A stretch of DNA of 64,000 nucleotides from the NCBI RefSeq assembly GCF_047948215.1, contig NC_134456.1, forward strand, positions 80,652,515 to 80,716,514, written 5' to 3'. The stretch comes from Lycorma delicatula (lineage: Eukaryota; Arthropoda; Insecta; Hemiptera; Fulgoridae). Shown here one piece after another: positions 23,520-34,960 of this stretch. Below the pieces are notes generated by a model, which ran no database searches, was not told where the DNA came from, and was given only the letters and a program-made list of their open reading frames with translations. Every line of letters starts with the position of its first letter. Position 1 is the first letter of the stretch. A program made the position numbers and the translations under genes.

Positions 23520-23725
23520 TGCTTGATTCCCAATGCTTGATTCCACAAAGAGAGTGAGTGTGCAGTACCTAGGACTACGCTTAGATCGGCGTTTGATCTG
23601 GAAGCGTCACGTGAGGTTGTAAAGAAAACAACTGAACCCGAAGTATAAGAAACTGCAATTGCTACTGCGGAAAAATTTACATTACGTTGTCCATAAAGTT
23701 TTGATTTACAAAGTTATCCTACGAC
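23520..23725 (+). pseudogene. Jockey-like non-LTR reverse transcriptase C-terminal remnant
   Basis: The plus strand encodes VQYLGLRLDRRLIWKRHV, then RKQLNPKYKKLQLLLRK and VLIYKVILRP. These match the post-catalytic region of Jockey-clade reverse transcriptases (YLG.LD..L.W..H; KQLN.KY.KL; LIYK.VLRP). There is an in-frame stop after HVRL. The usual following W.YG block is replaced by unrelated sequence near 23725. Confidence 0.7.
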
Positions 23726-23939
23726 CTTCCCGGCTTCCTTCCTATCCAGGTCTTGATTTCTGGGATGTAGGATCTTGTCCACACAACACCTGTCGCAGAC
23801 AGGTGTTTGAGACGCCTGCTACCTCTCTTGTCCGATAAGTCAATCGCGAGCGACACTTGGCAACACACTCCGTTGTCTCATCGCCCTCTCCTCCACCATG
23901 AGACTCAGGGGCGGCACCCCAGCGATGACAAACACGGCC

Positions 23940-24053
23940 GTGTTCGACCTGAGACTGTACAAGAGTACACTTCATTCAGATTCATACATATCATCCTCAT
24001 TTATGCTCTGAAGTAATACCTTACGTTAGTTCCGGAGGCTAAACAGAAAATGA
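23940..24053 (+). mobile_element. SINE-B, 3' part
   Basis: Plus-strand body of SINE-B: gttcgacctgagactgtaca, a catacatatcatcctcat block, a ctgaagtaataccttacg block and a 3' end ccggaggctaaacagaaaat. The tRNA-like head is absent. Confidence 0.8.
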
Positions 24054-25980
24054 GAGCGCTAGTTCTTGCAAATTCTCATTATTATTTTTTCCTCGATACA
24101 GAATAATGATAATTTATAATATATTCTGAATTTTTTAAATATTTTAAGAAAAAGTCACGTTGGCTTAAATGACATATGTAAAACGTAACAATTTAAACTG
24201 AAATACTGTTTTATATGAAATTATAATAAAATATTGTAAAATATATATATCTCAGACAAGAATTTACTGCACATAAACAATATATATAGATATATATGCA
24301 TGTATGAATTCCCCTTTTTAAAGTAAATTGAAATTCGAAGCACGCTACGAGCTAAAAAAAATTAAATAATTACTGAGAGAAAGATAATATACATTTTATA
24401 AAACATTTAACATTTTTTAAAACAAATATCGTAAGATTCCCTTTAATTTTTAAAACATCGACGGATATATTGCAACTAAAAAAGAATAACATTTTTTTAA
24501 TATTCGTGAATTCTTCATAAAGCATTTCCTCTTCAGAGAAATTCTCAATTAGAATAAAAAAAATTTGATTTACTTGTTTCTTATCTCGGATTAAGTATTT
24601 CATTATATTATCTTTTTTAAAGAATGTCACTAATATAACTTATTAAAGATCGACTTCAAAGTGTGGATTCTATATCTGAATTTCATTTACACTCCTACGA
24701 ACATGTTGAACAAAATAATTTGTTTAAATTGTACTAATCACACTGTTATTTACATTTTTATTTTATTCATCGTCGTCGGTCATGTTTCTAAAGAGCATAA
24801 AATCTACGGTATTTGAAAATTAAACCAGCAGCTTCTATTAATACACACAGTCGCAGATTAATGTACATATAACTAGGGAAGGAAAGCTTAGTTTGGATTG
24901 AATTATATAAATGCACGGCTTTATTTAACATAGCAATGCACTTTGTTCACCGGAAAGGAACTTATTTAATTATAACTCAACTAGTACAGTTGGATGAATG
25001 TATTGACTTATTAAAGCTGACATTCGCTTTGTTTACTTTATTACCATATATACATATAGGTATTTTTTTTATATTATCAATACATTTTTTAGATATTATT
25101 ATTTACACTTTACTCAAAATAATGCTCCTTTGAAATTCTATTTGACAATTTACATTTGTTCTTTAATTTATTGATTTGTTATTAGAATAAATCTTGTACG
25201 ACATATTCCTTAAAACATGAATACCACATTATATTAATAAAATATCGTTTATTTGAATCCATTCGTCGAAATATGTATAATATTCTAAAATAATCGATAT
25301 AAAAGAAAATAAAATGTTTACAATGTAAAAAAATAAAAATATTAATAAATTTATTACATCATATTAGCTTGTATTTATTTACTGTAGCTGAATATTGAGA
25401 TTTGTTAAGATTTGCATAACTCCAAAATTAATTAAAAAATTTTGTTTGATTTCATATAAATGTTAATAAAAAAATATGAAGCAACTTTTATTTTAAAAAT
25501 TATATTCGCACGTATAATTTTAATAATTATAAACATCTTATGCGTTTTTCTTCACGTTTTTGATGTCTTAAAGATTTGTGATTTTTTTCATTTACAAACG
25601 TGAATGATTTAAAATAAAATATCCCTGTAACGTTTTGAAGACCGATTATATCAAATTTATTATAAAAATAACTGAATGAATTTAAAAACTAATTTTACGA
25701 AACTCCTTGACGTAAATTTAGGTCAAGAAATTTTTTAAAAAATTTAATTGTTTCTATATAATAAATTTTCATTCTGTAAAATGATAATTTTTCATTATGA
25801 TAATTCGTAAATTTTTTATTCGTAAACATAAAAATTTAAGACCTAATTTAATATTTATTTGTCACGTATCTTCCAGTTAAATTTAATAAACAAAAAAAAA
25901 AGAAACATCCATGTTTTTAACTTTTTGAAAGATATAAGGTACATGTGTTTTTAAGATATCTTAAAAGCACATGATTCAAA
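24054..25980. other. AT-rich stretch without a gene
   Basis: No gene or element recognised. Short open frames are AT-rich and lack any family motif. Confidence 0.5.
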
Positions 25981-25984
25981 AAGA

Positions 25985-26200
25985 GGTTCCAAAGAGTCCT
26001 TTAAATCAGAAAAATAATTGGAACAATTCAGAATAGGAAAGTTAATTGATTGGGACATATTATAAAATAAAATTGGTTGGTTAAAACAAGGATTGAAAAA
26101 TTAAAGGAAAGATAAAATAAAAGAGATGGGGAAAAATGAAAGATTATTGATGATCTAATAGAAAATGAGTGTTATCAAGAAATAAAATGTTTTTTGACGT
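25985..26200 (+). pseudogene. Degenerate RTE-like retrotransposon C-terminus
   Basis: Broken plus-strand frames give NRKVNWLGHIIK, VKTRIEKLK and KIIDDLIEN..YQEIK. These resemble the conserved tail of RTE-type open reading frames (GHI.R...VK..IEG; DD......Y.EMKRLA, as clearly seen at 57600-57843). Stops are frequent. This call rests only on local similarity. Confidence 0.45.
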
Positions 26201-26804
26201 GTTCCAATCGACCAGATATCAGATCACATGTGTGTGTGTGTGTGTTCAATGTGTTACAACGATTCGGAAAAAAATTTTCTTAAAAAATTATATACTATTC
26301 AACAGTTCTACGAAAATCAGTTATATGATGCTGATTGTCAATCTTTAAACAGCTAAGCCCGCTATCTGAATGTGTAATTTTGATTAGGTAAATATTCTAT
26401 GTAAAGATAGAAGATATTTTTTAAATATGATTCTACTCAACTTCGTCAATTAGGAAAGAATGTAGCTATAAAAGTTTCACATTTTTCACACATTTAGTGT
26501 TTAAAAAACGTAGAATATATTGCAGTGTAGAAAACAGAATATGCTTGTAATAATGATATTGATAATTTAATTTTGATATTTTAACTTTAGGTATTTGTGG
26601 GTAATATTTATTATTATATTTTAATTACCCTAAATTCTAAGACCATTAATTTTGCATTTGTAACTAGACATTAGAATTAGAAGAAGGTTATACCCACAAC
26701 ATTTGTTAAATATATTTTTAAATCTTACATCTACTCAAAAGCTCCGATTATGATGATTTATGAATTATATTTTATAAAAGAATTTATCTGATGTTGCTCT
26801 TTTT

Positions 26805-26905
26805 CTGTTTAGCCTCCGGAACCACCGTAAGGTATTACTTCAGAGGATGATATATATGAATGTAAATGAAGTATATAGTCTTGTACAGTATCAGGTCGAC
26901 GACAT
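26805..26905 (-). mobile_element. SINE-B, short 3' part
   Basis: Minus-strand 3' body of SINE-B with cggtggttccggaggctaaa near 26825. It ends at the truncated RTE-like frame that begins at about 26906. Confidence 0.75.
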
Positions 26906-27891
26906 GTTAGCAATTATTCTTCTATCTCTGTATTTGAACCCTAATTTCTTTAAAATGCTGAACCTTTTATTCCAGACTACGTTATCGAATGCCTTTTCTA
27001 GGTCTATAAACGCCAAGTATGTTGGTTTGTTTTTCTTTAATCTTCCTTCTACTATTAATCTGAGGCCTAAAATTGCTTCCCTTGTCCCTATACTTTTCCT
27101 GAAACCAAATTGGTTTTCTCCTAACACTTATCCACTCTCCTCTCAATTCTTCTGTATAGAATTCTAGTTAAGATTTTTGATGCATGACTAGTTAAACTAA
27201 TTGTTCTGTATTCTTCACATTTATCTGCCCCTGCTTTCTTTGGTATCATGACTATAACACTTTTTTTGAAGTCTGACGGAAATTCCCCTTTTTCATAAAT
27301 ATTACACACCAGTTTGTATAATCTATCAATCGATTCCTCACCTGCACTGCGCAGTAATTCTACAGGTATTCCGTCTATTCCAGGAGCCTTTCTGCCATTT
27401 AAATCTTTTAATGCTCTCTTAAATTCAGATCTCAGTATTGTTTCTCCCATTTCATCCTCCTCAACTTCCTCTTCTTCCTCTATAACACCATTTTCTAATT
27501 CATTTCCTCCGTATAACTCTTCAATATATTTCACCCATCTATCGACTTTACCTTTCGTATTATATATTGGTGTACCATCTTTGTTTAACACATTATTAAA
27601 TTTTAATTTATGTACCCCAAAATTTTCCTTAACTTTCCTGTATACTCCGTCTATTTTACCAATGTTCATTTCTCTTTCCACTTCTGAACACTTTTCTTTA
27701 ATCCACTCTTCTTTCGCCAGTTTGTACTTCCTGTTTATAGCATTTCTTAATTGCTGATAGTTCCTTTTACTTTCTTCATTAGTTTTAATAATAAAAGCTG
27801 ACATTTTTTTAATAGATTTTATTATATTAATTTTCTTAGAACGAAATTCTCTACAAGATTTGATAATAAAATTTAGGCATTTCATAGTCAT
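26906..27891 (-). pseudogene. RTE-like reverse transcriptase, linker and N-terminal half
   Basis: The minus strand from 27891 carries a long linker rich in Lys and Glu. It leads into NGRKAPGIDGIPVELLRSAG, a KSVIVMIPKKAG block, and EEYRTISLTSHASKILTRIL, which are reverse transcriptase fingers (motifs 0-2). A frameshift at about 27121-27127 separates this from GENQFGFRKSIGTREAI and FIDLEKAFDNVVWN, the motif A region with its catalytic Asp retained. The frame ends at about 26891 before the FADD box. The wording of the motifs matches RTE-type insect endonuclease/reverse transcriptases; the clade is likely but not certain. It is 5' truncated (no endonuclease) and broken. Confidence 0.8.
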
Positions 27892-27914
27892 GTAGCAAAA
27901 TTATTGCACTAAAA

Positions 27915-28425
27915 AAAAAAAATAGTTCGTCGAATGTGAATTTTTCTTAAAGTTCTGTTTTCTACTTTTGCTATGTCTTGTTCTGAAAAATAAACTACAG
28001 ATAGTTCCATACAGTACTTCTGGTAGGATTACAGTTTTAAAGTACCTCAATTTGGAGTTATATGACAGAGATTTTTTATTGTACATATTCTTCGTGAGAT
28101 GACAGGCGGTTTCCATTTTTCGTACTCTATTCTTCATTCCATTTTTTTTTTTTTTTTTATTATATTTGGTTTTATGATTTCTTCCAAATACTTAAATTTT
28201 TCAACTTTACTTATTTCTTTGTTGTCGGAAATTAAAAGGGAAATTAAGTTCCGTTCTCTTTGTCTTTGGAAGAACCAGTTAGTTTTTTCATAAGAAATTT
28301 AAACACCAATTTTGCATTCACATTCACAGTGTTTGAATTTTGATTTCAGCCTCATCTATATTTCTTGAAAAAATTACAAATCCTCTGCGAAGGCCAGAAT
28401 TATTGTTTTATTAAATTGAAAAAGT
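27915..28425 (-). pseudogene. Non-LTR reverse transcriptase, C-terminal half
   Basis: On the minus strand from about 28425 one frame reads ILAFAED, where the catalytic box is normally FADD, so this copy has an Asp to Glu change. Further on, VEKFKYLEEIIKPNI, KKMETACHLTKNMYNKKSLS-like and KTVILPEVLYG blocks follow. These correspond to the palm/thumb part of RTE-like reverse transcriptase. On this strand it lies before the N-terminal half at 27891-26906, so the two are not one linear element. Confidence 0.7.
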
Positions 28426-29134
28426 CAGCTGTAAATAAATTTTAAATATTAAATTAAAACTCTTTAAATTTTTATTAAACAAATATTATTTAATAGTTGA
28501 TATATAATTGTAACTATATTTTATAATGCACTACGTCATAATGACTAGTTTCAATTAATAGAAGAAAGCTTATTCGATATATATATCTTTTAAATTAATC
28601 GTAAACGTAGTAATTTTGCTGAGCTAAAAGAAAATAAAATATCTGGTGCTGCAGTAAAGAAAAGAACATTCCAAACTTCACGCCCTAAAATACTGCGTAG
28701 TTAAATAAATTGCTTTTATTCTGAAAGAGCACAATAGAGCGTAGAAAACCCTAACGAACTCATTCCTAACATTAAATTTAAGGGTTTAACTACTACAATG
28801 TGTTATGGACCTACATGTTTTTGCAAATATATCTCCAAAAATTAACAGCTTGCGAGTAAAATAATATATGGAACACCTCTTGTTTATTGGCGTGTAATAC
28901 CAAAACTTGGTTAAGTATAATAAATTGGTTTAAAAGCGTTTTCAACACAAATTTTTTTTACGGCTTAATTTAAATTATAATTATCTAAGTGATGAAAAAA
29001 AACAGCAGATAATAAAACACCGATTTCAAAATCATCAAGAATTAAAAAATATTAATATCAATTCTTCTAACGCTACTGTTTGAGTTTGGGATTAGATGAA
29101 ATTTATATTTCCATACATCAAAACGTTTTTACTG
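28426..29134. other. AT-rich stretch without a gene
   Basis: Nothing recognised. Confidence 0.5.
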
Positions 29135-29560
29135 AGTAATTCAGGAAATATTTCAGCAAGGGAAATAATTTTGAAACTGATTCTAGAGCTTGAAATAAAG
29201 ATAAACATACACACAAATATATATCCGAAAAGTTGTTTTTATCGAATTACGGCCGGCAAAATATTTCGCCTGGATTTCACTTTCCCCGGTGTCACACTGA
29301 ACTTTTTAAAGCATTATATAAGGAGCTTTTCATGTTTTTTAACCTGAAAAATCGAATAAAATTTCTCTCAGAACTACATCTCCTGTAGTTTTTCATGATA
29401 TACAAAGTAAAACAGAAAAATTCAGTGACGAAAACCATGTTATTTTTTTTTTAATTTTGAAAATCAATAACTTTGATAAATGACTATCAAATACATAAAT
29501 TATATTATCAAATCTTGTAGAGAGTATAGTTCTAAGAAAATTAATATAATAGAATCTGTT
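29135..29560 (+). mobile_element. Dispersed repeat M1
   Basis: Same family as 18060-18480: gaaactgattctagagctt, then an acggccggcaaaat..ttcgc block, a tcagaactac..gtag block and cagtgacgaaaacc. No coding capacity. Confidence 0.6.
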
Positions 29561-29932
29561 AAAAAAAATCGTAACTTTTATTATTAAAAATAAATAATAA
29601 ATATAATTTAGAAAAGTTATTTGAGGATCTAAGTTTCCAAGGAGAAAGAAAAAAGAAGTGTATAAATCTGAATAGATGGGACGGAAGAAAGGGCACAACA
29701 ACAGAACAAAAGAATGAAATCCTTTTGGGAAAAGAAAAAGAAATCAAAATTATGCAAACGTGATCTAAAGTCGTCGGAACGAAAAAAAGAAAATTCATTT
29801 TTCATTTCCGTCAGTAGCAAACCACAGATTATTTCAATACAAAAAGTAAAAAGAAACATGAATGAGGTACAATAATAAAATTAATATATTAATATATATA
29901 CTAATTAGTATTAATATATTTTATGTTTATAT

Positions 29933-30260
29933 ACAGAGTGATTCACGAAGAAATTAACAAATTATTAGGATATGTTGTACTGATGAAAATAATGATAAAG
30001 TTCATATAAACTTAAATACATTAGCAATCCGCTGGCGAAAGATTTCATCCTAATCTTTTCGCCTTTCGTAAAATTAAGCCACACTGTAATTCTTGGTATC
30101 CAAATTAAAAAGGAGTAAAAAAAAAACTAGGTGTCAGAACTGTATTTATAGCAGTTTTTTGAGAAATATACAAAATTAAAAAAAATTGTCGAAAAACACA
30201 GTATTTTGTTTGGCGTAAAATAAATTTGTTAAATGGGTAAGGAACATTAAGGTTTTAAAC
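29933..30260 (+). mobile_element. M1 copy with preserved left end
   Basis: Begins tacagagtgattcacgaaga, a typical MITE terminus adjoining TA. It continues with the gctggcgaaagatttcatcc and gtcagaactgtatttat blocks of the family. The right end is not clear. Confidence 0.6.
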
Positions 30261-30847
30261 ACTACGTATAGAGAATTTGATTTGATTTAAATCGGAAATT
30301 TGAGTAAATCGGTATGAATAAAAACCACAAAAAATAAAAACAAATATAAGAATTTCGAAAGTTAATTAAAAACAAAACACGCGTTTATAAAAATGGTCAA
30401 AAATTATATGCATAAAATTTACAATGATAAATTAGATATATAATATATCAATCGATTACGTTTTTACCTATGTTATGATTGTTGGTAATCTCATGTGAAA
30501 TAAAAAATGGCTCAACTTCGAAAATTATGCTTAAGATAACAGGCATAAATAACAAGAATAAGTATGGAATTATGGCACGATTTTAATGTCACTTTAAAAA
30601 TTAATTTCCAATCTTTTAAAACTTGATTGTTTGGTTTTACGAATTCTTTTATTTATATACAAATTAAGTTTTTAATTTAAAAGATCAAAATAATGGTTGT
30701 TTTTCCTTTATCAAAATTTCCTTCGGCTCTTCATGATTAAAAGGATAAAACTTATATTTTTTCTGACATTTCTTATGTATTTATGTATGCATTTTTAACT
30801 TTCTTCCAACTTAATCTATTTAAACAGTTTATGTAATTTTGTAAAAC
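30261..30847. other. AT-rich stretch without a gene
   Basis: Nothing recognised. Confidence 0.5.
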
Positions 30848-30982
30848 AATTTTTAACGCCTCGGCATTTCGTGCGGAGGTTCCGGGTTTGAATCTCGATC
30901 AGGCATGGCATCTTTTCATACGCTACCAATTTACACCAGGCTAATGACCATAGCTGTAGATGTTCGTTCTTAAAAAAAAGGG
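30848..30982 (+). mobile_element. SINE-A, 5' truncated within the tRNA-like head
   Basis: Plus strand: cgcctcggcatttcgtgcgg, then gttccgggtttgaatctcga (B box), body ggcatcttttcatacgctac followed by caccaggctaatgaccatag, and an A-rich tail at 30971-30988. The A box is missing. Confidence 0.8.
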
Positions 30983-31377
30983 GAAAAACAGTTTTTTGAG
31001 TCAACATTTTAATAAAAAAGGAATAAATCATAACGCTTTAGGAAATATGTGTTAAGGAATAAATAATTATACCCGTATTTAATAACATAGTAATATAAAC
31101 TATGAAAAATAATATTAATATAAACTCTTTGAAAATTGACATTACGTATACGAAAAAAGCTACTTTTATTTATTTAGTATAATCATCAGCTGATGTGTAA
31201 CAGTGCAGACGTGTTTTTACTCCGGCTCTTAATAAGTTTTCGTTTTTGTGTGTTTTACTTTCCGTGTTCTTATTCATGATTTGTTTTGTATTCTTATCGT
31301 GTTTTGTTTTGTGTGCTTTTTAGTTTATTGTATCATTAGAATAATTTTGTTTTATTTATTTATATTGCGCGTTGCTA

Positions 31378-31440
31378 TGGACCAGCTACAAGCTGTTGCT
31401 CACAGCAACGGCGAATCATCAAATGTAAACCCGAACATAT
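31378..31440 (+). other. Possible start of an unknown coding sequence, cut by SINE-B
   Basis: An ATG at 31378 opens MDQLQAVAHSNGESSNVNPN, after a T-rich, intron- or leader-like region. The frame is lost when the tail of SINE-B begins at about 31445. The composition (Gln, Ser, Asn rich and GC-richer than the flanks) is more protein-like than the background. It could be the start of an ORF1 protein or a host exon; I do not recognise it. Confidence 0.25.
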
Positions 31441-31605
31441 TTTTTTCTTTCTGTTTAGCCTCCGAGAATCACCGTTAGGTATTACTTCAGATGATGAATG
31501 AGGATGATATGTATGAGTGAAGTGTAGTCTTGTACAGTTTCAGGTCGACCATTTCTGAGATGTGTGGTTAATTGAAACCCAACCACCAAAGAACATGGCG
31601 GACCA

Positions 31606-33178
31606 GGATAATTGGGGCAGTTATGTTCCTGGATATACGAAATGCCTTTAACGAAGTTCCGTGGCTAGTAATGTTTCGCGAATTACGGACAGGCAAATCC
31701 CGCGGTACCTAAGGAGAGTCATGCAGGAGTATTTCAGAGACAGGTACGCGATCGGAAGTTCTGAGGAGGGAGAGGAAAATTTCTCTTTTGAAAGTGGTGT
31801 CCGTCAGAGGTCAGTTTTGGGAACAGCTTTGTGGAACGTAGCATTCGATGGAGTATTACGACAGAAGTATTCGGAGGGGGTCACACCAGTGGTGTTTGCA
31901 GATAACCTGGCGTTGGTGTTAGTCAGTAAAACCGAAGACGAGCTGATGGCTGTGGGGCAGGAGGCGGTGGATTTGGTGAGGGGATGGCTGACCACTAATG
32001 GACTGAGGATGGCAGATGATAAAGTGAAGGTGGTTGTCATGACTGGACGCCGGAGATTGAGTCCCCTTCGATTCCGGGTGGGTAAAACGTTTTGCACCCC
32101 AGCCCGGCGGCGAAGTATCTGGGGATTTGGATGGATAGGTACAGGTCTTTCTCCATACATGTTGAGGAAGCTGTAAGAAAGGGTAAACGGGTTGTCCAAG
32201 CCCTGACAAGGTTTATGAGCAATATGGGTGGCCCCAGGACAGCGAAGAGGAAGCTACTGTTCAGTATATACTCTTCAGTAATGCTCTATGGGGCGTCTGT
32301 TTGGGTTGGTGCTCTTGATAGGGCAAGCAACAGAAGGAGGTTGTTGAGCCAACAACGACAGCTCAATCTGCGGGTTATCGCAGGGTACCGCACGATAGGT
32401 ACAGAAGCGGCGTCAATCATAGCTGTGTGCCACCGATTGATCTGCAGGCCAGGATGAAACATTCTATTGCTTTGGGGAGTGAGAGGAAAGTGGCTGTGGA
32501 TGAGATGTTCAGAGCCTGGAACGACAGGTGAAATGCGGCAGAGACTGGACAGTGGACACATCAGCTCATCAGTGACTTCAGGAGCTGCGTAGAGCGGAAG
32601 TACGCTGATAACCAATTACGAGCTTACCTAGTTTCTATCAGGGCTCGGGTGCTTTAAAGATTACCTGTACCGTATGAGTAGGAGTACCATAAGATGCTGC
32701 TATGATTGTGGGGAGCAGGATACGGCAGAGCACGTAGTGTTTTTATGCACGAGGTGGAGAGACTGGAGGGCTGCCATGATGAGACATGGCGCAGTAAACG
32801 TGGATAATGAAATAACTGTGATGTTGGGTGACAGAGATGCTTGGACGAGAGTGACGACTGTGGTGTTAGCCATAATTAAAAACAAGGCAGCGGTGGAGAG
32901 GGGCAGGTAGACTGGAAGAATGCAGTTGACCTGTGGCGGAGAGACCGATACCGGACGGCTATCCCGATGATCCCCTGGGGACGTCGCTCTGACTATTCTA
33001 ATTAGGTGACAAGAGCGCCCGGGTGGTTGCGCAGGGGCTGTGTACAAACCGTGTGGATTAGGTCTGTCCCCTGCGTGACTAGAGGGGGAGGTTTTTTAGC
33101 GGGTGAGAGCCCCGCACTTGCCTTCAGAGCGGGCCTGGAGGCGGCTGGCAGAGCTTTTTCCTACACCTACGGAAAAAA
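31606..33178 (+). pseudogene. R1-like non-LTR retrotransposon, 5'-truncated, broken
   Basis: The plus strand begins inside reverse transcriptase motif A (FLDIRNAFNEVPW at about 31630). It continues with GVRQRSVLGTALWNVAFDGV and VVFADNLALV, where the catalytic FADD has become FADN. After a frameshift near 32092 come AAKYLGIWMDRYRSF and LLFSIYSSVMLYGASVW. After more breaks the C-terminus at 32674-32910 has a CYDC..H..C zinc knuckle (CX2CX7HX4C), typical of R1-clade and related elements. A GC-rich 3' UTR and a poly-A tail (33170-33178) follow. Flanks repeat: accaccaaagaaca on the left and tcaccatagaacacc on the right. It is inactive. Confidence 0.88.
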
Positions 33179-33291
33179 AAATCACCATAGAACACCACGA
33201 TCCATGAATCCACGATCTAGTATTCAGATCTTGTATAAAATTAAGTGTCTTTGGTAGGATTTGAACGTTAGAATTCTCGACTTCGAAATCA

Positions 33292-33342
33292 GTTGATCTT
33301 AGCTGATCTTAGTTGATCTTAGTCTGATCTTAGTTGAAGACG
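33292..33342. repeat. Short tandem array of gatcttag units
   Basis: Four to five near-copies of a 10-12 base unit (ttgatcttagc) inside the head of SINE-B. Confidence 0.85.
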
Positions 33343-33374
33343 CGTTCACTACACCAACCCGGTGGGCTAATTAC

Positions 33375-34263
33375 CTCATATTACCTCATGTAAACCATAC
33401 CCTATCAGGTAATAGAATATGCCTTACGAAGTGCTCTTCTACTTTATTTCTTTTACTTCGTTATTTTTATTAAGTCACAAACCACTGGCTCTGTGGCTAC
33501 TTAATGTTGGTTCAAATAGATCTTATTTACATATTGTTCAAGTCTCGTACTGAACAGATTGTAAAGTTGCTGTAACGTTATATAAAGTTCTTTCCCTTAA
33601 ATATCAGTGCAAAAAATGCTGTGTCTCCCGGTACCTGATGCGTTAACTCGGTATCTGATGCGTTAAGCCTCACTGCTACATTAGTTTGCCGACCACAAGC
33701 GAAATTTGTTCCACTTGTACCAGCACACCCACGTGAATATAATACGGTATGCGCGCACGATTTAATTAAACTCATTGGATTAAATAAACGAAAATATATT
33801 ATTTAAATAAAATGACGATAAATATTTTAAATTAAGTTGTGTGCGGCTTTAGCCGCTTGATGGTAAAATCCTACAACTGTTTTGTCAGCTTTTTTTTTTT
33901 TTTCATTAATGTCATACAGTAATTTTTTTTTAAGTGTGTCATTCGTTAAAAAGATTTTTAATGTTAAAACTTTTAATGTTTTTTTAAAAATAATTTTAAT
34001 ATTTTTAGCCTGATATAACATCAAGCTAATTAATTTCTAAGCAGTTCTCTGTAATGAAAATATACAATTACTTATTTGTAAGAATAAATAAAGAAAAAGG
34101 AACAAATATTACTGTTATAAAGACAAACGAGTAAAATTCGGTTTTATTTATCATAACTCCGTACAGCATTCAATCTCGGTCAATAATTGTAGCTTTTTGT
34201 AGGAGAGTTGCATGACAAAATTACTACAGATAGTATAATAATCTTTAATAATGTGAAAAAAAC
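33375..34263. other. AT-rich stretch without a gene
   Basis: No gene recognised. A small hairpin gcggctttagccgc lies at about 33843-33856. Confidence 0.5.
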
Positions 34264-34373
34264 AATTTTTTCACATGAAAAATGTGAAAAAATTGTATAT
34301 TTTGTGTTCATTTTGTGTTGTACATTTTGTATAAAATGTGTTCACATTTTCAATGAAAATGTGAAACACATTT
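34264..34373. repeat. Two successive hairpins built from acattttc/gaaaatgt blocks
   Basis: caattttttcacat pairs with atgtgaaaaaattg across a few bases. About 40 bases later atgtgttcacattttc pairs with gaaaatgtgaaacacat. The octamer acattttc and its complement recur in the interval. No element boundaries are visible. Confidence 0.7.
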
Positions 34374-34849
34374 TCACATTTCTGAACAGAAATCAGTAAC
34401 ACACTTTTTTTAAAACATGTTTTTTAAATACTATATGTTTTATTACTTTAGAAAAAATGTAAATTTCAAAGGCCAATTATAAACTCTAAAAAATATATTG
34501 TTTTATATGTAGGTAACCTATAACCAAACTTACGAGTAAGGTTTATTAAATTTATAAATAGAGATTAGAACATTGATGAATTGAAAAAAAAATTAGACTA
34601 GATGAGATAATTTAAGTTATGAAGCACAATTAACTTAGAATCTCAACTGTAAGGAGAATCAGAATTTACAGTGAACAATGTCAATATGTTAATGCAGGAG
34701 AAATATGGACCATCATGAAAAAGAAAGAGAAATATCTTGAAAGGTTTGGAAAGTTTTTAAAAACAAAAAAATAACAATAAAACGGAAAGAGAAACAAGTG
34801 AAAAGGTTCTAAAAAGGGTGAGAGAAGAAAAATATCAGTTAAAAGATAT

Positions 34850-34960
34850 TAAAAAAAGGAAAATCATTGTTGGGAATATATTAGGAAGAGATTGATTAGT
34901 TAAAGTGACGATTAAAGGAAGAAAAAGAGGATTAATATGTTGTCGGACATGATAAGTTGA
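34850..34960 (+). pseudogene. Very degenerate LINE C-terminal fragment
   Basis: The plus frame gives IVGNILGRD, VKVTIKGRKRG, resembling the RTE-like tail block IGHILRHP..V...IEG..... It is short and stop-ridden; the call is tentative. Confidence 0.3.

Larger units (their letters stand above)
31445..33374 (-). mobile_element. SINE-B split by an inserted LINE
   Basis: The 3' body of SINE-B (minus strand) occupies 31445-31605 and its tRNA-like head occupies about 33180-33374. The head has a ccaccgggttggtgtagtg block (A-box region, minus strand from 33364) and gttcaaatcctacc (B box). The R1-like LINE at 31606-33178 lies between them. The head also contains an expanded array of gatcttag units at 33292-33342. 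Confidence 0.8.

Noticed and set aside
27314..27757. 147-codon plus-strand frame, Ser/Phe/Leu rich
   Set aside because: It is the antisense of the RTE-like reverse transcriptase fragment, which has the family motifs.
31804..32222. Several minus-strand frames of 60-130 codons
   Set aside because: Antisense shadows of the R1-like reverse transcriptase.
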